Source: Gammaproteobacteria bacterium
GTDB lineage: Bacteria > Pseudomonadota > Gammaproteobacteria > Eutrophobiales > Eutrophobiaceae
Assembly (NCBI GenBank): GCA_030835405.1
Contig: JAURPG010000008.1
Location: 1 to 50,778, forward strand
Reading direction: 5' to 3'
Length of the DNA: 50,778 nt
How positions within the stretch are numbered: the stretch's first letter is position 1; each line of letters begins with the position of its first letter. This document shows, piece by piece, positions 44,022 through 50,778 of this stretch. The notes beneath the pieces were generated by a model. The model did no database searches and had not been told where the DNA came from. It worked only from the letters and a program-made list of their open reading frames with translations. Both the position numbers and the translations under genes were made by a program.

Positions 44022-44753
44022 TTATTGACTTCCAGGGGCCGATTCGTAAGGTCGGTTGGCGCGCATGCACCAGCGTTCCCAGGCACGCTCAAAGGTGTAT
44101 GGCCCACGGCGTTTTAATATGGCCTCTACCTCACCATCACTTAAAAAGGTAATATCACCCAGGGTATTGGATTTGAACTGTAGCTCTGCATTGATCTCAA
44201 GATAGATGGAGCTGAATACTGCTTCTCTCACAGATTTTCCCAGTACCACGCAGCCATGGCCCCGCATTAAAGCGGCGCGGTGATCTCCCACCATGTTGGC
44301 AAGGTCCCGGCCCATTTCCATGGTGGTTACCAGCAGGGTGGTGTCACCGAAATTAGTCCTGGAATCCCAGATTGGCATGTCGCTACCCATCCCTGCCGCC
44401 ATGTGCATCAGTGGTTTTAACGGGCAACCTGTGACACCAAACGGAATCACATTGGGACTGTGGTTATGGACCACGGACATGATCTCCGGCCGTGCTTCAT
44501 AGATAGAACCATGTATGGCCCGCTCCGCATAGGGATCGCGTCCCTTCGGATCTACCGGTTCACCATCGAGCTTGAATTCCATGATGTCCTCATTCTTGAT
44601 ACATTCCGGTGCCCGTGAACATGAGAGCAGGTAATGTTCCGGGTTTTCCGGGTGGCGGATACTGATATGGCCAAAAGAATCCACCACGCCTTCTTTGGCC
44701 AGGATGTGATTGGCGGTGACCAGTTCATTGATAGAGTCTTCTAATAACGGCAT
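44022..44753 (-). CDS. Class II aldolase/adducin-family protein
   Basis: 243 residues, cytosolic. The family's metal-binding and catalytic pattern is visible: DSFGHISIR near the start (about 25-33), ERAIHGSIYEARPEIMSVVHNHSP (about 77-100, with Glu and the His-x-His pair), and MRGHGCVVLG (about 163-172, third His). Relatives include fuculose-1-phosphate aldolase, ribulose-5-phosphate epimerase and several decarboxylases of aromatic or hydroxy acids. Here the pocket residues do not point to a sugar phosphate. It is divergent from the cytochrome c/ThDP gene pair and convergent with the flavoprotein hydroxylase. Confidence 0.87.
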   Translation of the reverse strand: MPLLEDSINELVTANHILAKEGVVDSFGHISIRHPENPEHYLLSCSRAPECIKNEDIMEFKLDGEPVDPKGRDPYAERAIHGSIYEARPEIMSVVHNHSPNVIPFGVTGCPLKPLMHMAAGMGSDMPIWDSRTNFGDTTLLVTTMEMGRDLANMVGDHRAALMRGHGCVVLGKSVREAVFSSIYLEINAELQFKSNTLGDITFLSDGEVEAILKRRGPYTFERAWERWCMRANRPYESAPGSQ

Positions 44754-44917
44754 GATTTTGTCCTGTTTATTATTGAGTTATATGCGTAAAAAAAGTAAAG
44801 GTTTTATGGGTACAGCTATTACATTAAATAGCTAGAATTAATATTGTATCTAATTTAACCCCTGACTATACTGGATTCAATAAAAAGAAATTATAACGTT
44901 CAATATAAGGAGATGTG

Positions 44918-45214
44918 ATGAAGTTACAAAGCATAAAACACCTTTTTCAGATTTTTCTGTTCACATTTTCAGGCTTATATTTTCAATCAGGATTAATGGC
45001 CCAGGAGGCCTTTCCGGAAGGCGAGGGTAGAAATGAAATCTTTGTGGCCTGCACACAATGTCATGGACTGGGTCATCTTACCCGCGTAAACCTGAATGCA
45101 CAGGAATGGGAAAATGCAGTCTATGACATGGTGGCCAGGGGTGCGTCTATTGATGTTGATGACCTGGACAGCATAAAGAATTACCTAATTAATAATCTGT
45201 CAACAGATAGATAG
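44918..45214 (+). CDS. Small exported monoheme cytochrome c
   Basis: 98 residues from ATG 44918 with AAGGAGA five bases ahead; a GTG directly before it (44915) would shorten that spacing. Signal peptide about 1-27 ending LMAQE. One heme site C45-T-Q-C48-H49, and a possible distal Met in YDMVARG about 28 residues later. The mature part is about 70 residues, as in the smallest class I cytochromes. Twenty-four bases separate it from the Tat-exported ThDP enzyme, so the pair is co-transcribed and the cytochrome is a natural electron acceptor for a periplasmic oxidation. It could also serve the quinoprotein upstream. Confidence 0.82.
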   Translation: MKLQSIKHLFQIFLFTFSGLYFQSGLMAQEAFPEGEGRNEIFVACTQCHGLGHLTRVNLNAQEWENAVYDMVARGASIDVDDLDSIKNYLINNLSTDR

Positions 45215-45238
45215 CCAGAAAATATATAGGGGGCAAAT

Positions 45239-47146
45239 ATGCGAACATTAGTTAAAGACCTAATCAATGCAAAGATTTCCAGGCGGGGATTCCTCGCCGG
45301 CATGGCAGCGGCAAGTTACGGGGCAACAGCAGCTAAGTCGGCACTGGCCGCAGTGGAACCGTTTATCCCGGGATCGCCCATGCCTGAAGGTTATATGCGC
45401 TCAGTCACTGGAACTGGCTCTGATCTGATGGTAGATCAGATGCTGGAGACCGGTGCAGAGTACCTGTTTATTGCCAACGGCTCCGGTTTAGGCCCCATAT
45501 GCGATTCTCTGGTTAGCCGACCCGGTAAGCTCACCTTGATACAGGCCACTCATGAGGGGCAGGTGGTGTCAATTGCCGACGGTTATGCCAAGGCATCGGG
45601 TAAAACGGGATACTGCATGTTCAGCAGAGTGGGTTCTCCCAATGCCAGCTCCAATATGTACAACGCCATGAAGGACAGGACGCCGCTGGTGATCATTGCT
45701 GACCATGCAGACTCCCGGTCCGAAGGCCGCGATGGCCACGAAGACCTGGATGATTGGGCAGAGGGGGTCAAGCCTTATTCCAAATGGCAATGGGTGGTAC
45801 ATGATCCCAGGCGCATGCCTGAATGGATCCGGCGTGCCTACAAACTCTCAAATGTCATGCCAGGCGGTCCTACGCATATCCGCGTCCCGCGTGATCACCT
45901 TTATGCGGCGGATGTCACATCCACCATCTATTCAAAGGAGGCTGTTAATGTATCCATGGATTTGAGGGCAGATCCTGGTGAAATTGAAAGGGCTGCAAAG
46001 TTTCTCCTGGAAGCAGAGTCTCCCCTGATGGAAGTGGGTTTTGAGGTGAGTCAGTGCCATGCCACGGAATCGGTTGTTGAACTGGCAGAATTGCTGGCCA
46101 TTCCGGTGGCCCAGCATTCCAGGAGCTTTCATTGTGATTTTCCCAACTACCATCCGTTACACATAGGGTATTTATTGAACCTGCCAAGTTACCATCAGCA
46201 TAATCCCAAACAGATCGATTGTGTCATCAGCCTTGGCACCCGTGCCCAGCAGGGTATGGAAGGATTTATGCGCGGCAGACGCATTCCTTTAATTCATGCC
46301 AGCGTGGACCCTGAAAAGATAGGCCGCAACGTCCCAACGGCGGTGGGGCTGGTGGGTGATATCGACCTCATTGCCAAAGACCTGGTTCAGGCCATCAAGA
46401 GTATGGCCAGTGACCGCCAGATCAGACGGCGCACGGAGGATCGCAGGACAAAGGTTGCCACCTACTCTACCGGCAAGCATGCCGGCACCCTGGAAGCCGG
46501 CAGGCGCAGCAAGGGTGACCCGGTACCCTGGCAGAAGCTCCTGTATGAGTTAGACCAGATGATGGATCCCGATGCGGTGGTGGTTGAAGAACTTGGCCGG
46601 GGCGAACGCACCGTCAGTCATATTAACTTCAGTCCTAATGGACGCCTTAAGATCGGTCGTACCACCGGTATGGCCCTGGGCTGGGGGGTAGGTGCCTCCA
46701 TCGGTGTGAAACTGGCATTACCGGACAGGCAGGTGGTCTCCATCCAGGGAGATGGTGGATTCATGTTTGGCCAAACGGATTCCTTATGGTCCATGTCCCG
46801 TTATGATGTCCCGGTACTGACAGTCATTTTAAATAACCGCAGTTATGAGGCGACTCGTTACCGGATCATGGGCGGTGGCGATGCTGGATCTGCTAACCGT
46901 GATTATGTTTCCTATCTGGGTGACCCCGATATGGACTTTGCTATTCTCGCTTCGGTATATGGCATCAAGGGAGAGGTGGTATCCAACAGTGACCAGGTCA
47001 GGCCCGCTATAGAGCGAGGTTTCAGGACCCTGGCGGATGGCCGGCCTTATATCATCGATGCCCGGACCGCCTCCTGGGGTACTGGCGCCGGTTTGACACA
47101 GTACCAGAAGTTTTCCGTTGCCGATCTTCGCAGCCGCAAAGTTTGA
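45239..47146 (+). CDS. Tat-exported thiamine-diphosphate-dependent enzyme
   Basis: 635 residues. The leader has the twin-arginine motif SRRGFLAGMAAA (about 14-25) and an Ala-rich stretch to KSALAAV. The three ThDP-enzyme domains are present. The pyrimidine-binding part carries catalytic Glu106 in ATHEGQVVSIADGYAKASGK. A central domain spans about 240-400. The pyrophosphate-binding part has GDGG at 504-507 and NN at 532-533, the normal spacing. It is of the acetolactate synthase/benzoylformate decarboxylase kind. An exported member is very unusual, since these enzymes and their cofactor normally stay in the cytosol; Tat export of the folded holoenzyme would solve that. Pairing with a cytochrome c gene suggests oxidative decarboxylation of a 2-oxo acid in the periplasm. 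Confidence 0.85.
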   Translation: MRTLVKDLINAKISRRGFLAGMAAASYGATAAKSALAAVEPFIPGSPMPEGYMRSVTGTGSDLMVDQMLETGAEYLFIANGSGLGPICDSLVSRPGKLTLIQATHEGQVVSIADGYAKASGKTGYCMFSRVGSPNASSNMYNAMKDRTPLVIIADHADSRSEGRDGHEDLDDWAEGVKPYSKWQWVVHDPRRMPEWIRRAYKLSNVMPGGPTHIRVPRDHLYAADVTSTIYSKEAVNVSMDLRADPGEIERAAKFLLEAESPLMEVGFEVSQCHATESVVELAELLAIPVAQHSRSFHCDFPNYHPLHIGYLLNLPSYHQHNPKQIDCVISLGTRAQQGMEGFMRGRRIPLIHASVDPEKIGRNVPTAVGLVGDIDLIAKDLVQAIKSMASDRQIRRRTEDRRTKVATYSTGKHAGTLEAGRRSKGDPVPWQKLLYELDQMMDPDAVVVEELGRGERTVSHINFSPNGRLKIGRTTGMALGWGVGASIGVKLALPDRQVVSIQGDGGFMFGQTDSLWSMSRYDVPVLTVILNNRSYEATRYRIMGGGDAGSANRDYVSYLGDPDMDFAILASVYGIKGEVVSNSDQVRPAIERGFRTLADGRPYIIDARTASWGTGAGLTQYQKFSVADLRSRKV

Positions 47147-47164
47147 TATTCCCTTTATAGCTTA

Positions 47165-47193
47165 TAGACGGGTCCGTTAACCGGACCCGTCTA
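47165..47193 (+). terminator. Hairpin after the ThDP enzyme gene
   Basis: Perfect 12-base-pair stem (47165-47176 with 47182-47193), five-base loop, short T stretch. Confidence 0.75.
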
Positions 47194-47212
47194 TTTCCAA
47201 TATATATTTTGT

Positions 47213-48089
47213 CTACTGACCAGTAACCACTTCAGTTCTATCTATAAAGTTAGAGTAGTAATGGATGGTCGTATTCGTTATGACTGGGATATTTTCCGCA
47301 ATGACTTCAGTGACCTGCAGACGGTAGGTGCCGCTATAGTGGGTAACGTTTAGGACCAGAACTCAGTGAGTTTGAACGCCGGTAAACAGCATGTAGACGG
47401 TATTGAGATCAGCTTTCAATATGCCGCTACAGAATACTTGACATTAAATATGTCGATTTCTTTTCTGGATGCAAAGTTCCTGCAGTTTGATGGGGATGAT
47501 TGTTCTAGCAATGAAATTTATGCTGCTGCCATCGAAGTTCTAGCTAATCCGGGGGCATATGGTGGTGCAAGGATCCAGGCCGCCCAGGCCCGTATATATG
47601 CATTGGAAGATGACATTCAGGCATTGCTTCCATCTCGCAGTGAAATTGATCCGGTATACTATGAAAATCAGATTTTTTTGCCTCGTGGATACCGATGCAT
47701 TTTGTGCTGGCACCATCAACCGTAAGGGTGTGGTTCCTCAGGATGCCCCGGACTGGAAATTTGTGCTGGGTGCCAATTATGTCTACCCGGTATTCGATAC
47801 TGTAGAGGCCTTCGTAAACGTCAAGGGCTTTATCTCCGACGATTATCGTACCGGCCGTGCCGCGAATCCGGCAGATACCACATTCTTTTATCGTGGTGGT
47901 GACATGAACCTGAGCTTTGGTCTGAATTCCTCTGATGGCTCATAGCGAGTAGCGGCCTATGTTCGTAATATCTTCGCATTCAAGCCGTCTTATTATCCTG
48001 AGAAAGAAGTATTGCCTAGCGGAACTGTTACTACACCATTGAGTAATAACAGTTTTACTTCCTATGGATTACGCCTGGAGTATAATTAA
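47213..48089 (+). pseudogene. TonB-dependent receptor, C-terminal barrel relic
   Basis: Reading through gives a continuous C-terminal receptor barrel of about 290 residues in pieces. Frame 1 carries MDGRIRYDWDIFRNDFSDLQ, an amber stop at 47351-47353, then LNAGKQHVDGIEISFQYAATEYLTLNMSISFLDAKF to about 47670. A frameshift follows near the T7 run at 47673-47679. The second frame gives FCAGTINRKGVVPQDAPDWKFVLGANYVYPVFD and FFYRGGDMNLSFGLN, another amber stop at 47945, then VAAYVRNIFAFKPSYY and a normal barrel end, YGLRLEYN, with TAA at 48087-48089. The plug, signal peptide and first barrel strands are absent. It is therefore a decayed gene, not a functional receptor. It is not close to the intact receptor at 17516. 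The preceding hairpin may mark where the rest was lost. Confidence 0.8.
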
Positions 48090-48118
48090 CAGTAAGGCTT
48101 AGCTTTAATAATAGAGTT

Positions 48119-48144
48119 AAGGGGCACAATTGCGCCCCTTTTTT
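48119..48144 (+). terminator. Terminator surviving after the receptor pseudogene
   Basis: Stem AAGGGGC/GCCCCTT (48119-48125 with 48134-48140) followed by a T run, 30 bases after the relic's stop. Confidence 0.7.
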
Positions 48145-48325
48145 ATTGACGGTTGCCTTGTCTCATCGGTACCCATGGTTTATATTGTGAATCAGGCCAT
48201 ATTTCAGGAAAACTAAAGCTGGCAGTTTTTTCGGTTAAACCATAACCGACTGAAATACCTACGAAAATGGCGAAAAGCCGTCATCAATAATTAAAAATTC
48301 ACTGAAATCTACAGGAGAGAGAACT

Positions 48326-49531
48326 GTGAAGGTAACCGATCTACCCAGAGATAAATTCTGGACCACCGAATTAAACGAAGCCGACAATGTTCAGGACGGT
48401 TTTGACCGTTCCAAACCGGTCAGGTTTTACGATACCACCCTGCGTGATGGAGAGCAGTCCGTAGGTGTGTGTTTTTCCGCTGAAGACAAGTTTCAAATCG
48501 CCTGCAAGTTATCTGAGCTTGGTATTGGTCGGATTGAATCCGGGTTTCCTCGTGTATCCGATGAAGACACCCGGGCGGTCAAACGCATCCTCGAAGCGGA
48601 TCTTGAGGCCGAGATCTGGGGTTTTTCCCGTGCCGTGCAGGCAGATATAGATGCCCATTTGGAGCTGGGTACTGAATTTCTTCTCATTGAGATCACCACC
48701 AGCGACCGAAAGATGAAGGCCTTTGGGTTTACCCGTGAAAAGGTCATGCAGAAGGTGACTGATGCAGTGAAGTATGCCAAGGACTCTGGAATTAAAAAGA
48801 TTAATTTCTTTGCCGTGGATTCCACCCGAAGTGATTTGGGATATTTAAAAGATGTCTATGCCGCTGCCATTGAGCATGGTGCCGAAGAGGTCTCCATCGT
48901 GGACACCATTGGTGTCTGCGCCCCTGAGACAGTGAGTAACCTGATCCAGGAAGTGAAAAGCTGGGTGGGCCCGGATATTGACATTCACTGGCATGGACAT
49001 AATGATTTTGGTCTGGCGACGGCCTCGGCCATTGCCGCCGTGCGTGGTGGTGCCAGCTGGGTACAGGGCACCATCAATGGGATGGGAGAACGCGCTGGTA
49101 ATGCTGATATCTGTGAAGTGGCATTGGCACTGCAGGGCTTGTACCACGTACCGGTGGAAATGGACCTAACCAAGGCTAGGGAGATATCCAAACTGGTGCA
49201 GCAGGCAGGTCAGTACACTGTTGAGGGTTGGAAACCGGTAGTGGGAGAGTTCCTCTACACCCGTGAAAGTGGTGGCGTAGTGAGCCAGTTCCATGTCCCC
49301 GATTCCATAGAACCCTACTCCTCAGAGGTAGTGGCTGCCAAACGCAAGATCGTCCTGGGTAAAAAGAGCGGTCTGGCCAGTATCGATATGAAAGGCGAGG
49401 AGTTAGGTTTGACTATACCCGAAGATAAACGCGGCGAGATCCTGGCCGAGGTCAAAGAGATTGGTACCAGCAACAAACGCCTGGTAACCGATGATGAATT
49501 TCGTGCGGTAGTGGAGAGAGTGGTTAATTAG
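48326..49531 (+). CDS. Homocitrate/isopropylmalate synthase-like enzyme (HMGL family)
   Basis: 401 residues from GTG 48326 with AGGAGAGA seven bases upstream. A TIM-barrel acyltransferase of the LeuA/NifV/HMG-CoA lyase family: FYDTTLRDGEQSVG (about 32-45, catalytic Arg and metal-binding Asp), HWHGHNDFGLA (about 215-225, metal-binding His-x-His) and NGMGERAGNADICEV. The C-terminal LeuA regulatory domain is absent, as in homocitrate synthase (NifV type) and related short enzymes. They condense acetyl-CoA or a similar acyl-CoA with a 2-oxo acid. In this setting an enzyme of a degradation pathway (acyl-CoA-condensing or lyase direction) is as likely as amino-acid synthesis. No leu or lys genes are nearby. 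Confidence 0.85.
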   Translation: MKVTDLPRDKFWTTELNEADNVQDGFDRSKPVRFYDTTLRDGEQSVGVCFSAEDKFQIACKLSELGIGRIESGFPRVSDEDTRAVKRILEADLEAEIWGFSRAVQADIDAHLELGTEFLLIEITTSDRKMKAFGFTREKVMQKVTDAVKYAKDSGIKKINFFAVDSTRSDLGYLKDVYAAAIEHGAEEVSIVDTIGVCAPETVSNLIQEVKSWVGPDIDIHWHGHNDFGLATASAIAAVRGGASWVQGTINGMGERAGNADICEVALALQGLYHVPVEMDLTKAREISKLVQQAGQYTVEGWKPVVGEFLYTRESGGVVSQFHVPDSIEPYSSEVVAAKRKIVLGKKSGLASIDMKGEELGLTIPEDKRGEILAEVKEIGTSNKRLVTDDEFRAVVERVVN

Positions 49532-49565
49532 TAAGACGTAATGTGTGAAACGTTAAACGTAAATT

Positions 49566-49597
49566 AAAAAAAGACCGCCATCAGGCGGTCTTTTTTT
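49566..49597. terminator. Strong bidirectional terminator
   Basis: Perfect 14-base-pair stem (49566-49579 with 49584-49597), ATCA loop, A7 on the left and T7 on the right, so it can stop both the HMGL gene and the convergent asparaginase-like gene. GTAAGACG (49532-49539) and CGTCTTAC (49628-49635) flank it as a further inverted pair. Confidence 0.9.
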
Positions 49598-49677
49598 AAT
49601 TAAACCGATGTTACATTTCACTTCTCTCGTCTTACTTTTTACATTTATATTTTCCTTCTTGTGCCCTTCGTGGCAGA

Positions 49678-50715
49678 TCAATAGTTCATAAACACTTCTT
49701 CCATCCTGTCCAACGGCATTTTGTTTGCCAATGCCATCATCAGCAATATCCTCGCCTTCTGCGGGGTGAGGTTGTCTGCAGAAATAAATTCTCGGTTGGT
49801 CTGGATTCGGCCGCGGCCGCCGCGGTTGCCCATTACAATCGCGGTCCCCTGTCTTTCCAGTTCACGTAATTTTTCTGTCACAACAGGTGGCGTTCCACCA
49901 GTTGGGAACCCGGCAACCACAATACCCTTGGCCCCGGCATCCACCGCAGCCTGGACCAGTTCCGGGCCGGCATCGGCATATGAATAAAATATATCAACCC
50001 GGGGGAGTTGATCAGCACGGGCAATATTTCCTAAACGAAGCTCACTTGTTGTGGTATGGCGATACTCCGGACGATGATAAAACCGGATTATATCGGTATC
50101 AGTCAGGCCAATGGCACCTAGGTCGCCTGAGTTCCAGGTTTCAACGCGATAACTCAATGTTTTGGTCACATCCCGTACCGAATGAACCATTTCATTGACC
50201 ACCAGCATCACGCCTCTACCGCCTGCGTCTGGATGGGCAGCAACCCTGACAGCATCTATAAAATTTCTTGAGCTATCTTCACTATACATCGTCCTTTGAC
50301 GTTGGGCAGCAGTCAGCACAATAGGTTTATCAGTGTCCAGAACCAGACTTAAAAAGTAACCGGTTTCTTCAGAGGTATTGGATCCGTGTGTGACGACTAT
50401 GCCGGCGATATCAGGATTATTATTTAATTCCTCGGTAATGATTCCGGCAATATCGATCCAGTTCTGAAGTGTAATCTCTGAACTCCCTACCCTGATATAA
50501 TCATGTATTTCAATATTAGCAATATTCCGGATTTCCGGGATGTCTTTTAATACGTCATCTACACTTAATCGTCCCTGGGCAGTATTGGCGATGGTTCCAC
50601 CGGTGGCGATTATCTTGACCAGCGGCAGGTTACTCATGCCTTGTGCCTGTGCATTAATTGACACTAAAAATAATCCCAGGGTAATGATGAGTGTCAGGTA
50701 AATAAATCTTTTCAT
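49678..50715 (-). CDS. Exported asparaginase-like protein with altered active site
   Basis: 345 residues, signal peptide about 1-24 (ending NAQAQ). It has the overall sequence of type II (periplasmic) L-asparaginases: KIIATGGTIA with the first catalytic Thr41, IVVTHGSNTSEETGYFL, and VHSVRDVTKT with Lys185. The second catalytic block normally reads THGTDT; here it is THGSNT, so the Thr is Ser112 and the substrate-binding Asp is Asn113. The flexible-loop Tyr, which normally follows TGGTIA within about 13 residues, is not evident (NTAQGRLSVDDVL). Asparagine hydrolysis is thus doubtful; another amide, an ester or a cyclic imide is possible. It lies alone on the minus strand at the window's end, with GGAGAG before its ATG. 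Confidence 0.82.
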   Translation of the reverse strand: MKRFIYLTLIITLGLFLVSINAQAQGMSNLPLVKIIATGGTIANTAQGRLSVDDVLKDIPEIRNIANIEIHDYIRVGSSEITLQNWIDIAGIITEELNNNPDIAGIVVTHGSNTSEETGYFLSLVLDTDKPIVLTAAQRQRTMYSEDSSRNFIDAVRVAAHPDAGGRGVMLVVNEMVHSVRDVTKTLSYRVETWNSGDLGAIGLTDTDIIRFYHRPEYRHTTTSELRLGNIARADQLPRVDIFYSYADAGPELVQAAVDAGAKGIVVAGFPTGGTPPVVTEKLRELERQGTAIVMGNRGGRGRIQTNREFISADNLTPQKARILLMMALANKMPLDRMEEVFMNY

Positions 50716-50778
50716 TATTGCTCTCCTGATAGGTCATTCCAGTTTAAATATAATTCGTATTATATCTTTCAAAAAATG

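Noticed and set aside
1-50778. CRISPR arrays, tRNA or rRNA genes, insertion sequences, prophage genes
   Set aside because: No regularly spaced repeats, no cloverleaf-like or rRNA-like sequence and no transposase or integrase found on reading both strands.

Overview
The window looks like a chromosomal stretch of a Gram-negative, probably gammaproteobacterial, heterotroph of moderate GC content. The evidence is a TonB-dependent receptor plus the relic of a second one, many Sec- and Tat-exported enzymes, a c-type cytochrome, a PQQ quinoprotein and MoxR/DUF58/VWA operons. The lineage is inferred from gene content only; there is no rRNA, tRNA or marker gene to settle it.

Layout. (1) 1-2862: the 3' end of a membrane-anchored protein, then ftsE-ftsX and a third, overlapping gene for an exported coiled-coil protein. 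(2) 2912-4255: a Tat-type exported M24-fold (creatinase/prolidase-like) protein that has lost most of the usual metal ligands. (3) 4818-10672: a six-gene operon in the order MoxR ATPase, DUF58, membrane-anchored Ig-like protein, VWA, TPR-like membrane protein, VWA. This matches the mxaR-S-A-C-K-L order of methanol dehydrogenase maturation operons. (4) 10715-17209, minus strand: two exported YtcJ-type amidohydrolases, an EamA transporter and two small cupins. (5) 17516-31398, plus strand: a TonB-dependent receptor, two exported alpha/beta hydrolases, three more exported amidohydrolases, a small Q-rich membrane-anchored protein, a HupE/UreJ-type membrane protein and an exported helical protein. 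(6) 31806-37291: a second six-gene MoxR module in the permuted order K-L-R-S-A-C. (7) 37454-43759: an exported two-domain cupin, an exported PQQ-type dehydrogenase with an Asp-Ser-Asp metal-site motif, a cytosolic two-domain cupin and an FAD aromatic-type hydroxylase. (8) 44022-50715: a class II aldolase-like protein, a monoheme cytochrome c next to a Tat-exported ThDP enzyme, a TonB-receptor pseudogene, a homocitrate/isopropylmalate-synthase-like enzyme and a divergent exported asparaginase-like protein.

How it may work together (inference). The window reads as a catabolic island. A TonB receptor imports a ligand. Exported amidohydrolases and serine hydrolases cut it in the periplasm. A periplasmic quinoprotein and possibly the ThDP enzyme/cytochrome pair oxidise products. 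Cytosolic cupins, an FAD hydroxylase, an aldolase-like enzyme and an HMGL-family enzyme finish the pathway. The two mxaRSACKL-like modules are the most striking part. In methylotrophs this gene set matures the metal site of a PQQ dehydrogenase, and here one copy lies just upstream of a PQQ enzyme. The substrate cannot be read from the sequence.
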